Source: Paracoccaceae bacterium
GTDB taxonomy: Bacteria > Pseudomonadota > Alphaproteobacteria > Rhodobacterales > Rhodobacteraceae
Direction of reading: 5' to 3'
Assembly: GCA_016938875.1 (NCBI GenBank)
Contig: JAFGTV010000029.1
Coordinates: 1-64,000 of the forward strand
DNA length: 64,000 nt
In this document: in pieces, positions 44,310 to 53,500 of the stretch
Layout of the letters: every line of letters starts with the position of its first letter
Position numbering within the stretch: position 1 is the first letter of the stretch
The notes under the pieces: model-generated
What the model saw: the letters and a program-made list of their open reading frames with translations, nothing else
What the model was told of the DNA's origin: nothing
Databases searched by the model: none
Translations under genes and position numbers: made by a program

Positions 44310-45596
44310 ATGCAAACGAATTTCACCCAAGAGCAACTGGCCGAGCCCGGCATCGCGCGGGCCAACGAGATCCTGCGTGCCTGTGTGCATTGCGGATTTT
44401 GCACCGCGACCTGTCCGACCTACCAGGTTCTGGGCGACGAGTTGGACAGCCCGCGCGGCCGCATCTACCTGATCAAGGACATGCTGGAGAGTGGCCGGCC
44501 CGCCGACGAAAAGACCGTCAAGCATGTCGACCGTTGCCTGTCGTGCCTGGCCTGCATGACGACCTGTCCGTCGGGGGTGCATTACATGCACCTGGTCGAC
44601 CACGCCCGCGCCCATATCGAGCGGACCTATCGGCGCCCGTTCAGCGACCGCGCCCTGCGTTGGCTGTTGGCGCGAATCCTGCCTTATCCGGCGCGGTTCC
44701 GTTTGGCGATGCGCGCAGCCAAGCTGGGCAAGCCGATTGCCGCGCTGATCCCCGATGCCCGGCTCAAGGCGATGCTGGCCATGGTGCCCGACACGATCCC
44801 CAAGATCAGCCCCAACGATGCCCCGCAGGTGTTCCCGGCCAAGGGTGCGCGGCGGATGCGGGTGGCGCTGTTGACGGGCTGTGCGCAAAAGGCGCTGGAT
44901 ACCGATATCAACGACGCCACCATCCGGCTGCTGCGTCGCCTGGGCTGCGAGGTGGTGATCGCGCGCGGCATGGGCTGTTGCGGGGCGCTGACCCATCACA
45001 TGGGCAAGACCGCCGAAAGCCATGCCCAGGCCGCCGCCAACATCCGCGCCTGGGGGGCCGAGATCGCGGGCGAGGGGCTGGATGCCATCGTTATCAACAC
45101 CAGCGGCTGCGGAACCACGGTCAAGGATTACGGCCACATGTTCGCCAACGATCCCTTGGCCGATGCGGCCCGGACCGTTGCGGATCTGGCGATGGATATC
45201 ACCGAGTTGCTGGCCAAGCTGGACCTGCCCGAGGGCGGCGGCGGGTTGCGGGTGGCCTATCACGCGGCCTGTTCGTTGCAACATGGCCAGCAGATCAAGA
45301 CCCACCCCAAGACGCTGTTGAAACGTGCCGGATTCGAGGTGGTGGAACCCGCCGACAGCCATCTGTGCTGTGGCTCGGCGGGCACCTACAACCTGTTGCA
45401 GCCAGAGATTTCCGCCCAACTGAAAGAGCGCAAGGTCAAAACCCTGGAGGCCAAGGCGCCCGACGTGATCGCGGCGGGCAATATCGGCTGCATGATGCAG
45501 ATCGGGTCCGGCACCGAGGTGCCTGTGGTCCATACGGTCGAATTGCTGGACTGGGCCAGCGGCGGGCCGCGCCCGCGTGCGCTGGGCGGGGACTGA
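44310..45596 (+). CDS. glcF: glycolate oxidase iron-sulfur subunit GlcF
   Basis: 428 residues. Two [4Fe-4S] ferredoxin motifs are present: CVHCGFCTATCP near 27-38 and CLSCLACMTTCP near 76-87. Two CCG-domain motifs follow (GCCGALTHHMGKTAESHA near 226, and LCCGSAGTYN near 353). It carries electrons from GlcD/GlcE to the quinone pool. Last gene of glcDEF. Confidence 0.97.
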   Translation: MQTNFTQEQLAEPGIARANEILRACVHCGFCTATCPTYQVLGDELDSPRGRIYLIKDMLESGRPADEKTVKHVDRCLSCLACMTTCPSGVHYMHLVDHARAHIERTYRRPFSDRALRWLLARILPYPARFRLAMRAAKLGKPIAALIPDARLKAMLAMVPDTIPKISPNDAPQVFPAKGARRMRVALLTGCAQKALDTDINDATIRLLRRLGCEVVIARGMGCCGALTHHMGKTAESHAQAAANIRAWGAEIAGEGLDAIVINTSGCGTTVKDYGHMFANDPLADAARTVADLAMDITELLAKLDLPEGGGGLRVAYHAACSLQHGQQIKTHPKTLLKRAGFEVVEPADSHLCCGSAGTYNLLQPEISAQLKERKVKTLEAKAPDVIAAGNIGCMMQIGSGTEVPVVHTVELLDWASGGPRPRALGGD

Positions 45597-45660
45597 AACG
45601 CGGGACTTTACGGCCGGTTGGTCATATTCTCGCCGCGGCGCTCTGTTAGCGGCGGGGAAG

Positions 45661-46491
45661 ATGGTGAAACCGATCCGGCATATTCTGGCCCTTGCAGGGC
45701 TGATCCTTTGGATCTGCGGCCCCGCGGCGCTGGCCCAGGAAAGCGCGTTGCACGCGCTGTCCACGGGTGACGAGTCGCGGGCGTGGCGGGCGGTGGGCCG
45801 GCTGGACCTGGGCACTACGGGGTTTTGCACCGGGGCGCTCATTGCCCCCGATATCGTGCTGACCGCGGCGCATTGCCTTTTTGACAAGGCCAGCGGCGAC
45901 AAGGTTGACCTGAGAAAGGTTGAATTCCGCGCCGGGTGGCGCAATGGCCGGGCCGAGGCCTATCGCGGCATTCGGCGGGGCATCGTGCATCCGCGCTATC
46001 GCTATGGCGCGCAAGAGGGAATGGCGCGGGTGTCCCATGACCTGGCGCTGTTGCAGCTCGACCGGGCGATCCGGCTGCCCGGGATCGTGCCCTTTGCCAC
46101 GGCCACGCGGGCGCGCAAGGGCGACGAGGTGGGCGTGGTCTCCTATGCCAAGGACCGCGCCGAGGTGCCCTCGCTGCAAGAGGTGTGCCATGTGCTGGCC
46201 GGGCGGCCCGGTATCTTGATGTTGTCGTGCGAGGTCGATTTCGGGGCCTCCGGCGCGCCGGTCTTTCGGTTGGAAAACGGCGTGCCCGAGATCGTCTCGG
46301 TGGTCTCGGCCAAGGCCGACATGGCCCAGCGAAAGGTCGCGCTGGGCACCACGCTGGGCGACTCGCTGGGGATGTTGCTGGCCCGGCTCGAGGCGGGCGA
46401 GGGGGTCTTTGGCGACACCGCCCCGCCGCTGCGCCGGTTCGGGTCGGGGGGCGCGCGGTCTGCTGACGGGGCCAAGTTCCTGCGCCCCTGA
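45661..46491 (+). CDS. secreted trypsin-like serine protease
   Basis: 276 residues. A signal peptide (hydrophobic LALAGLILWICGPAALA) is cut near residue 26. The catalytic triad reads His in VLTAAHC, Asp in SHDLALLQL and Ser in DFGASGAPV. The chymotrypsin fold and periplasmic or secreted location are clear; the substrate is not. It lies 64 bp after glcF with no obvious functional link. Confidence 0.9.
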   Translation: MVKPIRHILALAGLILWICGPAALAQESALHALSTGDESRAWRAVGRLDLGTTGFCTGALIAPDIVLTAAHCLFDKASGDKVDLRKVEFRAGWRNGRAEAYRGIRRGIVHPRYRYGAQEGMARVSHDLALLQLDRAIRLPGIVPFATATRARKGDEVGVVSYAKDRAEVPSLQEVCHVLAGRPGILMLSCEVDFGASGAPVFRLENGVPEIVSVVSAKADMAQRKVALGTTLGDSLGMLLARLEAGEGVFGDTAPPLRRFGSGGARSADGAKFLRP

Positions 46492-46497
46492 GCGGGG

Positions 46498-46525
46498 TTG
46501 AAAACGGTCGAATTCCTACCCAAAT
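46498..46525 (+). promoter_or_regulatory. RpoH-like promoter of the Hsp20 gene
   Basis: TTGAAA (46498-46503) and CCAAAT (46520-46525) are separated by 16 bp, close to the alphaproteobacterial heat-shock sigma pattern (CTTGAA, ~17 bp, CCCATAT-like). It lies 96 bp upstream of the Hsp20 ATG, directly after the protease stop. Confidence 0.55.
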
Positions 46526-46532
46526 CTCATCT

Positions 46533-46620
46533 GCGGGCGCCACAAGCGGGCCCGCGTTCCTGGCGGCCTGTCCCATGGTGGGAGGGCCAGACAAACCATC
46601 GCTCTTGTGGAGGATGACAG
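46533..46620 (+). promoter_or_regulatory. candidate ROSE-type RNA thermometer in the Hsp20 leader
   Basis: Three consecutive hairpins can form: GCGGGC/GCCCGC (46533-46538, 46550-46555), GGCC-CCCA/TGGG-GGCC (46565-46588), and a weak one in which UCGCU (46599-46603) faces the Shine-Dalgarno GGAGGA (46609-46614). UYGCU opposite the ribosome site is the hallmark of ROSE elements, which melt on heating to allow translation of small heat-shock proteins. No folding program was run. Confidence 0.6.
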
Positions 46621-47091
46621 ATGCGACACTATGATTTCGGACCGCTTTACCGTGCCACCGTCGGGTTTGACCGGGTGGCCGACCTGATGGATCGGGTGCT
46701 GTCCAGCGACATGCCCAATCCCAGCTATCCGCCCTATAACATCGAAAAGACATCCGAGAACGGCTATCGCATTTCGATCGCCGTGGCCGGGTTCACCGCA
46801 GACGAGCTGTCGGTCGAGGTCAAGGAAAACGCCCTGATCATCGCGGCGCGCAAGGCCCCCGAGCCGCAGGAACGGACCTATCTGCATCACGGCATCGCCA
46901 CCCGCGCGTTCGAGCGGCGCTTTGCGCTGGCCGATCATCTGCGCGTGACCGGCGCCACCCATGCCGACGGGATGCTGCATCTGGACCTGGTGCGCGAGGT
47001 GCCCGAGGCGCTGAAACCCCGCCGGATCGAGATCGCGAAAGGCGCCCCCAAGGCCATCGAGGCCGAGGCGGGCGAGGGCGCGGCGGTCTGA
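46621..47091 (+). CDS. Hsp20 small heat-shock protein (IbpA-like)
   Basis: 156 residues. The N-terminus MRHYDFGPLYRATVGFDRV is typical of IbpA-type proteins. The alpha-crystallin domain spans ~38-130 (NIEKTSENGYRISIAVAGF, LIIAARK, RAFERRFALADHLRV, GMLHLDLVREVPE). The C-terminal I-x-I anchor appears as RRIEIAKG. It holds unfolding proteins during heat stress. Preceded by an RpoH-like promoter and a structured leader. Confidence 0.95.
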   Translation: MRHYDFGPLYRATVGFDRVADLMDRVLSSDMPNPSYPPYNIEKTSENGYRISIAVAGFTADELSVEVKENALIIAARKAPEPQERTYLHHGIATRAFERRFALADHLRVTGATHADGMLHLDLVREVPEALKPRRIEIAKGAPKAIEAEAGEGAAV

Positions 47092-47117
47092 CGATCGCGA
47101 TTTGCTGAGTAACGGCC

Positions 47118-47152
47118 GGCGCGCGGGGCATCCCGCGCGCCGTTGTTGTGTT
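47118..47152 (+). terminator. Rho-independent terminator of the Hsp20 gene
   Basis: A perfect 10-bp stem GGCGCGCGGG/CCCGCGCGCC around GCAT (47118-47141), followed by GTTGTTGTGTT. Confidence 0.75.
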
Positions 47153-47217
47153 CGGAGCGATGGTGTCGCGCGGCCCTGGCGCCCGGGCCACCCGCGCCGC
47201 CGCCCCCGCCCCTCGGG

Positions 47218-49152
47218 TCAGGCCAGTTCGGCGGCCCGTGCCTGGCGGACGCGGTCGGCCTCCTTGCCGTGCAGCTCTTCGTAGTGGTCGAACTGGGACG
47301 CGAACCAGGCCGTGCCATGGCTCAGCCCGCCCAAGGCCTGAAACAGATCCTCCTTGGCGGGGGCGGGGATCAGCGCCTGGAACACGTCCCAGCCGCGGGC
47401 CTCTTGATGCCCCTCGAACCCCAGCACCTGCCCCTTGAGGCTGCCGACCAGCGCCACCAGCGACCCGCTATAGGCCGAGGGCACATGGATCACGACCCGT
47501 TCGATGGGTTGCAGAACCACCGGGCCGGCCTGTTGCAGGGCCTCGCGCACACCGGATTTGGCGGCCATGCGAAACGCGTGGTCGGAACTGTCGACCGCAT
47601 GCGATTTGCCGTCGGTCAGGGTCACGGCAACATCGACCACGCCAAAGCCAAGCGGCCCTTGCTGCATCGCCTCGCGCGCGCCGGCCTCGACGGCGGGGAT
47701 ATAGTTCTTGGGCACCGCGCCGCCCTTGACCGTGTCATCAAAGGCAAACCCCGCCCCGCGCCCTTGGGGCCGCACGGTCAACTGGACATCGGCGAATTGC
47801 CCCGCGCCGCCTGACTGTTTGCGGTGGCGATACTGGGTGTCCACGGGTTTGGTGATCGTTTCGCGGTAGATGCCCGATACCGGATGCTCGGCGGCCTCGA
47901 TCCCGAAATCCTCGGCCAGTTTGGCCAGGACGCGGCGCATGTGAATGGGCCCTTGCAGGCTGACGACCAGGTGGCCGGTTTCGCTGTCCTGGGTGGTTTC
48001 CATCCCCGGATCGCTGGCGGCCAGCCGCGCCAGGGCGCTGGACAGTCGCGCGTCGTCACGCTCATTCACCGGCATCAGGATGCGCGGATAGGCGGGCGGA
48101 CGGCCGCGGGTCCAGTCGGGCAGGGGAACGGCGCCCACGGCGGTATAGGCAAAGCCGGGCTCCAGATGGTCGGATTTGACCGCCACGGCCAGGGTTCCGG
48201 GGACCAGCGGTTCGCTGGCCGGCTTGCCGTCGATACCGGTCAGGTTGCCGATGCTGCCGCCAGCCAGGGGGGCGGCGTGCTGAACCCCCGGACCCAGGGC
48301 GCGCAGCAGGGTGGATTTGCCGACATGTCGCTTGGTGTCCGATGCGACACCGACGGCCAGCGGCCCCTCGATCCCCAGCCGATCGCCGATCGCGGTCATT
48401 TCGGGGGTTTCGTGGCGCAGCGCCTTCATCAGCCGGGTCAGGCCGTTGCCATGGCCCGCCGCGCCCAGATAGGCGGCCATGATCTTGTTGCCGCGATGGG
48501 CCTCGGCCAGGGTGGTATAGATTTCGTCGGTGGCCGGCGCGCGGTCCTCGATCAACTGCTCCATCAGCGCGTCGTCGAAATCTGCCAGATGTTCCAACAG
48601 CTCGGTGCGGGCCTCTTGCTCGCGGTCATGCAGATCGTCCGGGATCTCGATCAGTTTCGAGGGCTGCCCTTCTTGGTACTGGAACGCGCGCTCCGAGATC
48701 AGGTCGACCGCGCCCACGACATGCCCCTCGGCGTCGCGGATCGGGGCCTGGCGCAGCACGATATGGTGGTTGGCATAGGCCTGAAGCGCGCCGACGATGT
48801 CGCGGATGCGCGCCTCGTCCAGGTCCATCTTGTTGATGAAGATGAAACAGGGCACGTCCGATTGCTCGATCAGCCGCAGATAGGGCGCGGCCAGCACGGC
48901 GGCCTCGGGGTCAGGGGACACGCACAGGATCGCGGCGTCCGAGGCGGCCAGCGCCTCGCCGGCATGGCCCAGGTAGTCGGGCCCGCCGGCGATGTCGAAC
49001 CCGGCCCAGGGTTCGTCCAGAAAGGTGAACTGGCGCACGCTCAACACGTCGGTGAAATCGGCGGCGGTGGGGCGGCCCTCCAGCTCGCTCAGGGCCTTGA
49101 GAAGGGTGGATTTACCCGCCTGCGAGGGGCCCAGGATTGTGAAACAGCGCAT
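47218..49152 (-). CDS. diverged elongation factor G-like GTPase
   Basis: 644 residues, shorter than canonical EF-G (~700). The EF-G domain order is retained, with domain IV/V motifs (VDTQYRHRKQSGGAGQFADVQL, YSGSLVALVGSLKGQVLGFEG). The G1 loop is GPSQAGKST, the switch II region reads DIAGGPDYLGHA instead of DTPGH, and G4 is NKMD. The SD-supported start (GGAGG, 7-base spacing) gives MRCFTILG. It is not the housekeeping fusA, whose rpsL-rpsG-tuf neighbours are absent. Family members occur as extra EF-G copies; the role is uncertain. Confidence 0.85.
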   Translation of the reverse strand: MRCFTILGPSQAGKSTLLKALSELEGRPTAADFTDVLSVRQFTFLDEPWAGFDIAGGPDYLGHAGEALAASDAAILCVSPDPEAAVLAAPYLRLIEQSDVPCFIFINKMDLDEARIRDIVGALQAYANHHIVLRQAPIRDAEGHVVGAVDLISERAFQYQEGQPSKLIEIPDDLHDREQEARTELLEHLADFDDALMEQLIEDRAPATDEIYTTLAEAHRGNKIMAAYLGAAGHGNGLTRLMKALRHETPEMTAIGDRLGIEGPLAVGVASDTKRHVGKSTLLRALGPGVQHAAPLAGGSIGNLTGIDGKPASEPLVPGTLAVAVKSDHLEPGFAYTAVGAVPLPDWTRGRPPAYPRILMPVNERDDARLSSALARLAASDPGMETTQDSETGHLVVSLQGPIHMRRVLAKLAEDFGIEAAEHPVSGIYRETITKPVDTQYRHRKQSGGAGQFADVQLTVRPQGRGAGFAFDDTVKGGAVPKNYIPAVEAGAREAMQQGPLGFGVVDVAVTLTDGKSHAVDSSDHAFRMAAKSGVREALQQAGPVVLQPIERVVIHVPSAYSGSLVALVGSLKGQVLGFEGHQEARGWDVFQALIPAPAKEDLFQALGGLSHGTAWFASQFDHYEELHGKEADRVRQARAAELA

Positions 49153-49543
49153 CTGATATCCTCCGATCGGTCGCATGAAACGGGCCCGTAAAGACCCGCG
49201 CCCTGTCGGAGTGCTGCGCCCGGACCGGATGCATGACGCTCGGCCTGCCCCGGCCGCCGGGTGCGGCTGCCGGTTGGGCCGGGCCGCTGTCCCGTCTTGC
49301 CCCGATGTTCCCCGTATCGTTCGGGCAGGGCAAGGCAAAACTGGGGGCATCGGGCCGCACCCCGCCGGGCGGACCTGTCCGGGATGCGAAACGGCCCCTG
49401 CCGGGGACAGGGGCCGCATGGTGTCGGTGCGGGGGGCTGGGGGCAGGGGGTTGACCCAACGCCCCGCCGGTTTCGGGGTCACGGGGCCAACCGGGCCGGA
49501 TCGCGTGTCCCGATGACGGCCCCGGACGGGGTTTGCGCGCGGA
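49153..49543. other. 391-bp gap with no recognised gene
   Basis: Very G+C-rich spacer between the EF-G-like gene and gabD, both on the minus strand. I see no convincing coding sequence. It contains the hairpin at 49393-49415 and presumably the promoter of the EF-G-like gene, but no clear -35/-10 pair was found. Confidence 0.6.
49393..49415 (-). terminator. probable terminator downstream of gabD
   Basis: GGCCCCTG (49393-49400) and CAGGGGCC (49408-49415) form a perfect 8-bp stem. On the minus strand only a weak GTTTCG tail follows, 129 bp after the gabD stop. Confidence 0.5.
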
Positions 49544-51016
49544 TCACACCGACATGCAGATGTATTTCATCTCCAGGTATTCCTCCATTCCGTGCTGGCT
49601 GCCCTCGCGGCCCAGCCCCGACTGCTTGACCCCGCCAAAGGGCGCGACCTCGGTCGAGATGATGCCGGTATTGACCCCGACGATCCCGTATTCCAGCGCC
49701 TCGGCCACCTTGTAGACCCGGCTCAGATCCTTGGCATAGAAATACGAGGCCAGGCCAAAGATCGTGTCATTGGCCATGGCGATCACGTCATCCTCGGTCT
49801 CGAACTTGAACAGCGGGGCCAGCGGGCCAAAGGTTTCCTCGGTGGCGAACTTCATCTGCTGGGTGGCGCCGGTGACGACCGTGGGCTCGAAAAAGGTGCC
49901 GCCATTGCCGTGCCGCTTGCCACCACGCAGGACCGTGGCGCCCTTGGCGGTGGCGTCGCTGATATGGTCCTCGACCTTTTCCAGCGCCGCGGTCGAGATC
50001 AGCGGACCCAGGTCGGTGCCTGCGTCCAGCCCGTCCCCGACCCGCAGCCCGGCCACCGCCGCCGACAGTTTCTCGGCAAAGGCATCATAGATCCCGGCCT
50101 GGACATAGATCCGGTTGGCGCAGACGCAGGTCTGGCCGTTGTTGCGGAACTTGCACGCGATGGCGCCCTCGACGGCGGTATCCAGATCGGCATCGTCGAA
50201 CACGATAAACGGGGCATTGCCGCCCAGTTCCATGCTGCATTTCATGACCTGCGGCGCGGCCTGCGCCAACAGGATGCGCCCCACCTGGGTCGAGCCGGTA
50301 AAGGTCAGCTTGCGCACCGTGGGGTTTTCGCACAGCTCCTTGCCGATATCGGCCGAGCGGGTCGAGGGGAGCACCGAAAAGACCCCCTTGGGGATGCCCG
50401 CCCGCTCTGCCAGCACGCCCAGCGCCAGCGCCGACAGCGGCGTATCCTCGGCCGGTTTGACGACAAAGGCACAGCCCGCCGCCAGGGCCGGGGCCGCCTT
50501 GCGGGTGATCATCGCGTTGGGGAAGTTCCACGGCGTGATGGCACCAACCACGCCGATCGGCTGGCGGATCACCATCAGCCGCTTGTCGGGGGCATGGCCC
50601 GGGATCGTCTCGCCATAGATCCGCTTGGCCTCTTCGGCGAACCATTCCACGAAAGACGCGCCATAGGCGATCTCGCCCTTGGCCTCGGCCAGCGGCTTGC
50701 CCATCTCTGCGGTCAGGATGATGGCCAGGTCGTCCTGGGCGGCCATCATCAGATCGAACCATTTGCGCAGGATATTGGCCCGCTCCTTGGCGGTGCGCGC
50801 GGCCCAGTCCTTTTGCGCCAGGCGCGCGGCCTCGATCGCGCGGGCGGTCTCGGCGCGGGTCAGGTCGGGCACGGCACACAGGACCGCGCCATTGGCCGGG
50901 TTGATGACGTCGAAGGTCGCGCCATCATCGGCATCGGTCCAGTCCCCGCCCAGATAGGCGCGCGTCGCCAAAAGGTCGGGATCACTCAGAAGGCTCTTGA
51001 GGTCGGTCGCTGGCAT
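49544..51016 (-). CDS. gabD: NAD(P)-dependent succinate-semialdehyde dehydrogenase
   Basis: 490 residues, full-length aldehyde dehydrogenase. ITPWNFPNAMITRKAAPALAAGC is near 160-182, the Glu motif MELGGNAPFIVFDDADLD near 260, and the catalytic Cys in NNGQTCVCANR near 295. The GabD-type C-terminus VKQSGLGREGSQHGMEEYLE supports this subfamily. It converts succinate semialdehyde to succinate (GABA degradation). Other short-chain aldehydes cannot be excluded. No gabT is adjacent. Confidence 0.92.
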   Translation of the reverse strand: MPATDLKSLLSDPDLLATRAYLGGDWTDADDGATFDVINPANGAVLCAVPDLTRAETARAIEAARLAQKDWAARTAKERANILRKWFDLMMAAQDDLAIILTAEMGKPLAEAKGEIAYGASFVEWFAEEAKRIYGETIPGHAPDKRLMVIRQPIGVVGAITPWNFPNAMITRKAAPALAAGCAFVVKPAEDTPLSALALGVLAERAGIPKGVFSVLPSTRSADIGKELCENPTVRKLTFTGSTQVGRILLAQAAPQVMKCSMELGGNAPFIVFDDADLDTAVEGAIACKFRNNGQTCVCANRIYVQAGIYDAFAEKLSAAVAGLRVGDGLDAGTDLGPLISTAALEKVEDHISDATAKGATVLRGGKRHGNGGTFFEPTVVTGATQQMKFATEETFGPLAPLFKFETEDDVIAMANDTIFGLASYFYAKDLSRVYKVAEALEYGIVGVNTGIISTEVAPFGGVKQSGLGREGSQHGMEEYLEMKYICMSV

Positions 51017-51066
51017 CGGTCATTCTCCCTTTCGTTTTCATAGGGTCAAACACAGGGGGCAGGTCA

Positions 51067-51885
51067 ATGTCCAGACACGAGGACGCAATCGACTGGGACG
51101 ACGCCTATGCAAACGCCGCCCATATCCCCGGCGCCGAGGAGTACCCGCCGCGCTGGGACGCGGAGGCCGCCGCCTTTCGCGCCGCGGCGCGGGGGGCGGT
51201 GGATGTCGCCTATGGCGATCACCCGCGCCAACGGTTCGATCTGTTCCTGCCCCGGGGCACGCCGCGCGGGTTGATGGTGTTCGTTCATGGCGGCTATTGG
51301 TTGCGGTTCGACAAATCCACCTGGTCGCATCTGGCCGCCGGACCCTTGGCGCGTGGATGGGCCGTGGCGATGCCCGGCTATCGGCTGGTGCCCGAGGTGA
51401 CGATTGCCCGGATCACAGCCGATATCGCCGCCGCCCTGCCGGTGATGGCCGCGCGGGTTGCAGGCCCGATCGCGTTGACCGGCCATTCCGCGGGCGGGCA
51501 CCTGGTGGCCCGGATGATCTGCCCGGACGTGGCCCTGCCCGAGGCGCTGGCAACGCGGATCGCCCGCGTCGTGCCGATCTCGCCGGTATCGGACCTGCGG
51601 CCCCTGCGGCGCACCCGGATGAACGACCAATTCGGCCTGGACGACGCCGCCGCGCGTGCCGAAAGCCCGATCTTTCATACCCCCCGCCCCGGCGTCGGTG
51701 TCACGACCTGGGTTGGCGGCGCGGAACGCCCGGTCTTTCTGGATCAGGCCCGCTGGCTGGCGGATGCCTGGCCGAACAGCACCCTGCATGTCGACCCGGG
51801 CCGCCACCATTTCGACGTGATCGACGGGCTGACCCAACCCGACAGCCCGCTGAGCCGCGCGATCCTGGACGGGATAGAGCCCTGA
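51067..51885 (+). CDS. alpha/beta hydrolase (esterase or kynurenine-formamidase-like)
   Basis: 272 residues. The oxyanion-hole motif VFVHGGYWLRFDKSTW is near residue 72, and the nucleophile elbow GHSAGGHL near 138. The catalytic His is probably in PGRHHFDVIDGL near the C-terminus. HGGYW plus GHSAGG is shared by bacterial kynurenine formamidase-like and carboxylesterase proteins. It diverges from gabD over 50 bp and abuts the next gene's stop. Confidence 0.85.
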   Translation: MSRHEDAIDWDDAYANAAHIPGAEEYPPRWDAEAAAFRAAARGAVDVAYGDHPRQRFDLFLPRGTPRGLMVFVHGGYWLRFDKSTWSHLAAGPLARGWAVAMPGYRLVPEVTIARITADIAAALPVMAARVAGPIALTGHSAGGHLVARMICPDVALPEALATRIARVVPISPVSDLRPLRRTRMNDQFGLDDAAARAESPIFHTPRPGVGVTTWVGGAERPVFLDQARWLADAWPNSTLHVDPGRHHFDVIDGLTQPDSPLSRAILDGIEP

Positions 51886-52446
51886 CTATCGCCCGAACCC
51901 GGCCAGCGCCTTGTAATCAATCGCCTCCAGCACCGGCAGCATCACCCCTGGCGCCGCGCCGCTGACCTGCACCAGGATGCGGTTGTCCACCAGCCCGGTC
52001 AGATCGCCGTCCTGGTCGACGAATTTCTGCCGCCCGACGCGGACCATCTCGCCCTGGGTGGCCATCAGCATGGGGTTGCCGAACATCGCGGCCATGGCGC
52101 CCACCATGGGATTGTCGGCCATCAACGTCAGGGTAAAGGATTGCCCGTCCCCCTCATAGGTGGCCTCGGCCCCGGTGCCGCCGCCCATCATTGCCAGCCC
52201 CTGGTTCATGTCGGTGTCCACCGTGCGGCTCCAGCCCTCGGGCGCGGGCGGCAAAAACGCACTCAGCCCCTCGGCCTTCATCGCCTGCACCAACTGCTGG
52301 GCATAGGCGATCTCCTCCAGCGCATATTGCACATCGCCCGCCTCGTAGGCCTCGATCGCGCTTTGCAGCGTGTCGGTGACCTCATCTGCATGGGCGGGCA
52401 ACAGTGGCAGCGCGACCAGCGCGGCACTCAGCAAAACACGGTTCAT
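51886..52446 (-). CDS. exported protein of unknown function
   Basis: 186 residues. A signal peptide (MNRVLLSAALVALPLLPAHA) is followed by an acidic helical region (~22-60) and a beta-rich part. The ATG at 52446 is favoured by GGAGG 6 bases upstream. No catalytic motif is visible. Probably periplasmic; no recognised family. It converges on the esterase gene with no gap. Confidence 0.8.
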   Translation of the reverse strand: MNRVLLSAALVALPLLPAHADEVTDTLQSAIEAYEAGDVQYALEEIAYAQQLVQAMKAEGLSAFLPPAPEGWSRTVDTDMNQGLAMMGGGTGAEATYEGDGQSFTLTLMADNPMVGAMAAMFGNPMLMATQGEMVRVGRQKFVDQDGDLTGLVDNRILVQVSGAAPGVMLPVLEAIDYKALAGFGR

Positions 52447-52497
52447 CAAAGACCTCCAGATTGAATGACCCCAGGCTAACAGCCCCGCGCGCCCCGC

Positions 52498-53499
52498 TCA
52501 ATCGCGCCGATCGAAACGCGCCTGCCAACAGGGTCGCAGATCCCCGGCGGCCGGGGTGGCATGATAGATGCCCCGCGCAATCGCCCGCGCCAGGCAGACG
52601 GCGGCGGCATGCCCCAGGCGCAACGCCTCGAACCCCGGATCGGGCAGGGCACGTGCCCCGGTCGCCGCGGCAAAGACCAGATCCCCGTCAAAGGGCGTGT
52701 GACTGGGCACCAACGCGCGCGCCATCCCGTCATGGGCTGACACGGCCAGCCGCGTCGCCTGCGCCTGGGTCAGCTGGGCATCGGTGGCCACGATGGCAAT
52801 CGTGGTGGCCGCGCCCAGATGCGCCTCGGGGCGCGGCTCCAGACAGGGGTCGTGGCGCCCGATCCCGTGCCCGCCGAACTCTGCGCCCATCTCCCAGGGG
52901 GCCGCCCAGAATTCCGGCCCACCCCCCATCACCGCCGAGCCCAACGCGTTCACCGCCACCAGGGCGCCCACGGTGACCCCGCTCTCCAACACCACCGAGG
53001 CCGAGCCGACCCCGCCCTTCAGATCGGCGGTCATCGCCCCGACCCCGGCCCCGGCGCTGCCCAACGCAACGTCCCGGCCCGCCTGTGCCAAGGCCGCGCG
53101 CCCCAAGGCCTTATAGGGGTTCTCGACCCAATCCTTGTCGCCCCCGTTCAACAGATCGAACAGGATCGCACCGGGCACGATCGGCACCCGCTGCCCGCCC
53201 ACCGCAAAGCCGCGCCCCATCGCCCGCAACCCGTCCGCCACCCCCGAGGCCGCATCCAACCCAAAGGCCGACCCGCCCGACAAAACCAGCGCATCGACCT
53301 CTTGCACCAGCTTGTCGGGCGCCAAGAGGTCGGTCTCGCGCGTGCCCGGCGCGCCGCCCATCACATGCACGCCGGCCACAAACGGCGCGTCCCCCAGCAC
53401 CACGCTGACCCCGGTTCTGACGCGGGCATCCTCGGCCTGGCCCACCCGCAGCCCGGCGACATCCGTGATCAGGTTTCTCGGTCCCGGCTTCATCTTCAT
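52498..53499 (-). CDS. P1 family (DmpA-type) aminopeptidase
   Basis: 333 residues, Ntn-hydrolase fold. GGSAFGLDAASGVADGLRAMGRGFAVGG lies near 75-100, and the probable self-cleavage site is the Gly-Ser in DLKGGVGSASV near residue 166, giving the Ser nucleophile of the beta chain. The family includes L-aminopeptidase D-Ala-esterase/amidase and beta-peptidyl aminopeptidases. It starts directly after copy 3 of the dispersed element, whose AGAAGAAGGG tail serves as ribosome site. Confidence 0.9.
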   Translation of the reverse strand: MKMKPGPRNLITDVAGLRVGQAEDARVRTGVSVVLGDAPFVAGVHVMGGAPGTRETDLLAPDKLVQEVDALVLSGGSAFGLDAASGVADGLRAMGRGFAVGGQRVPIVPGAILFDLLNGGDKDWVENPYKALGRAALAQAGRDVALGSAGAGVGAMTADLKGGVGSASVVLESGVTVGALVAVNALGSAVMGGGPEFWAAPWEMGAEFGGHGIGRHDPCLEPRPEAHLGAATTIAIVATDAQLTQAQATRLAVSAHDGMARALVPSHTPFDGDLVFAAATGARALPDPGFEALRLGHAAAVCLARAIARGIYHATPAAGDLRPCWQARFDRRD

Positions 53500-53500
53500 C

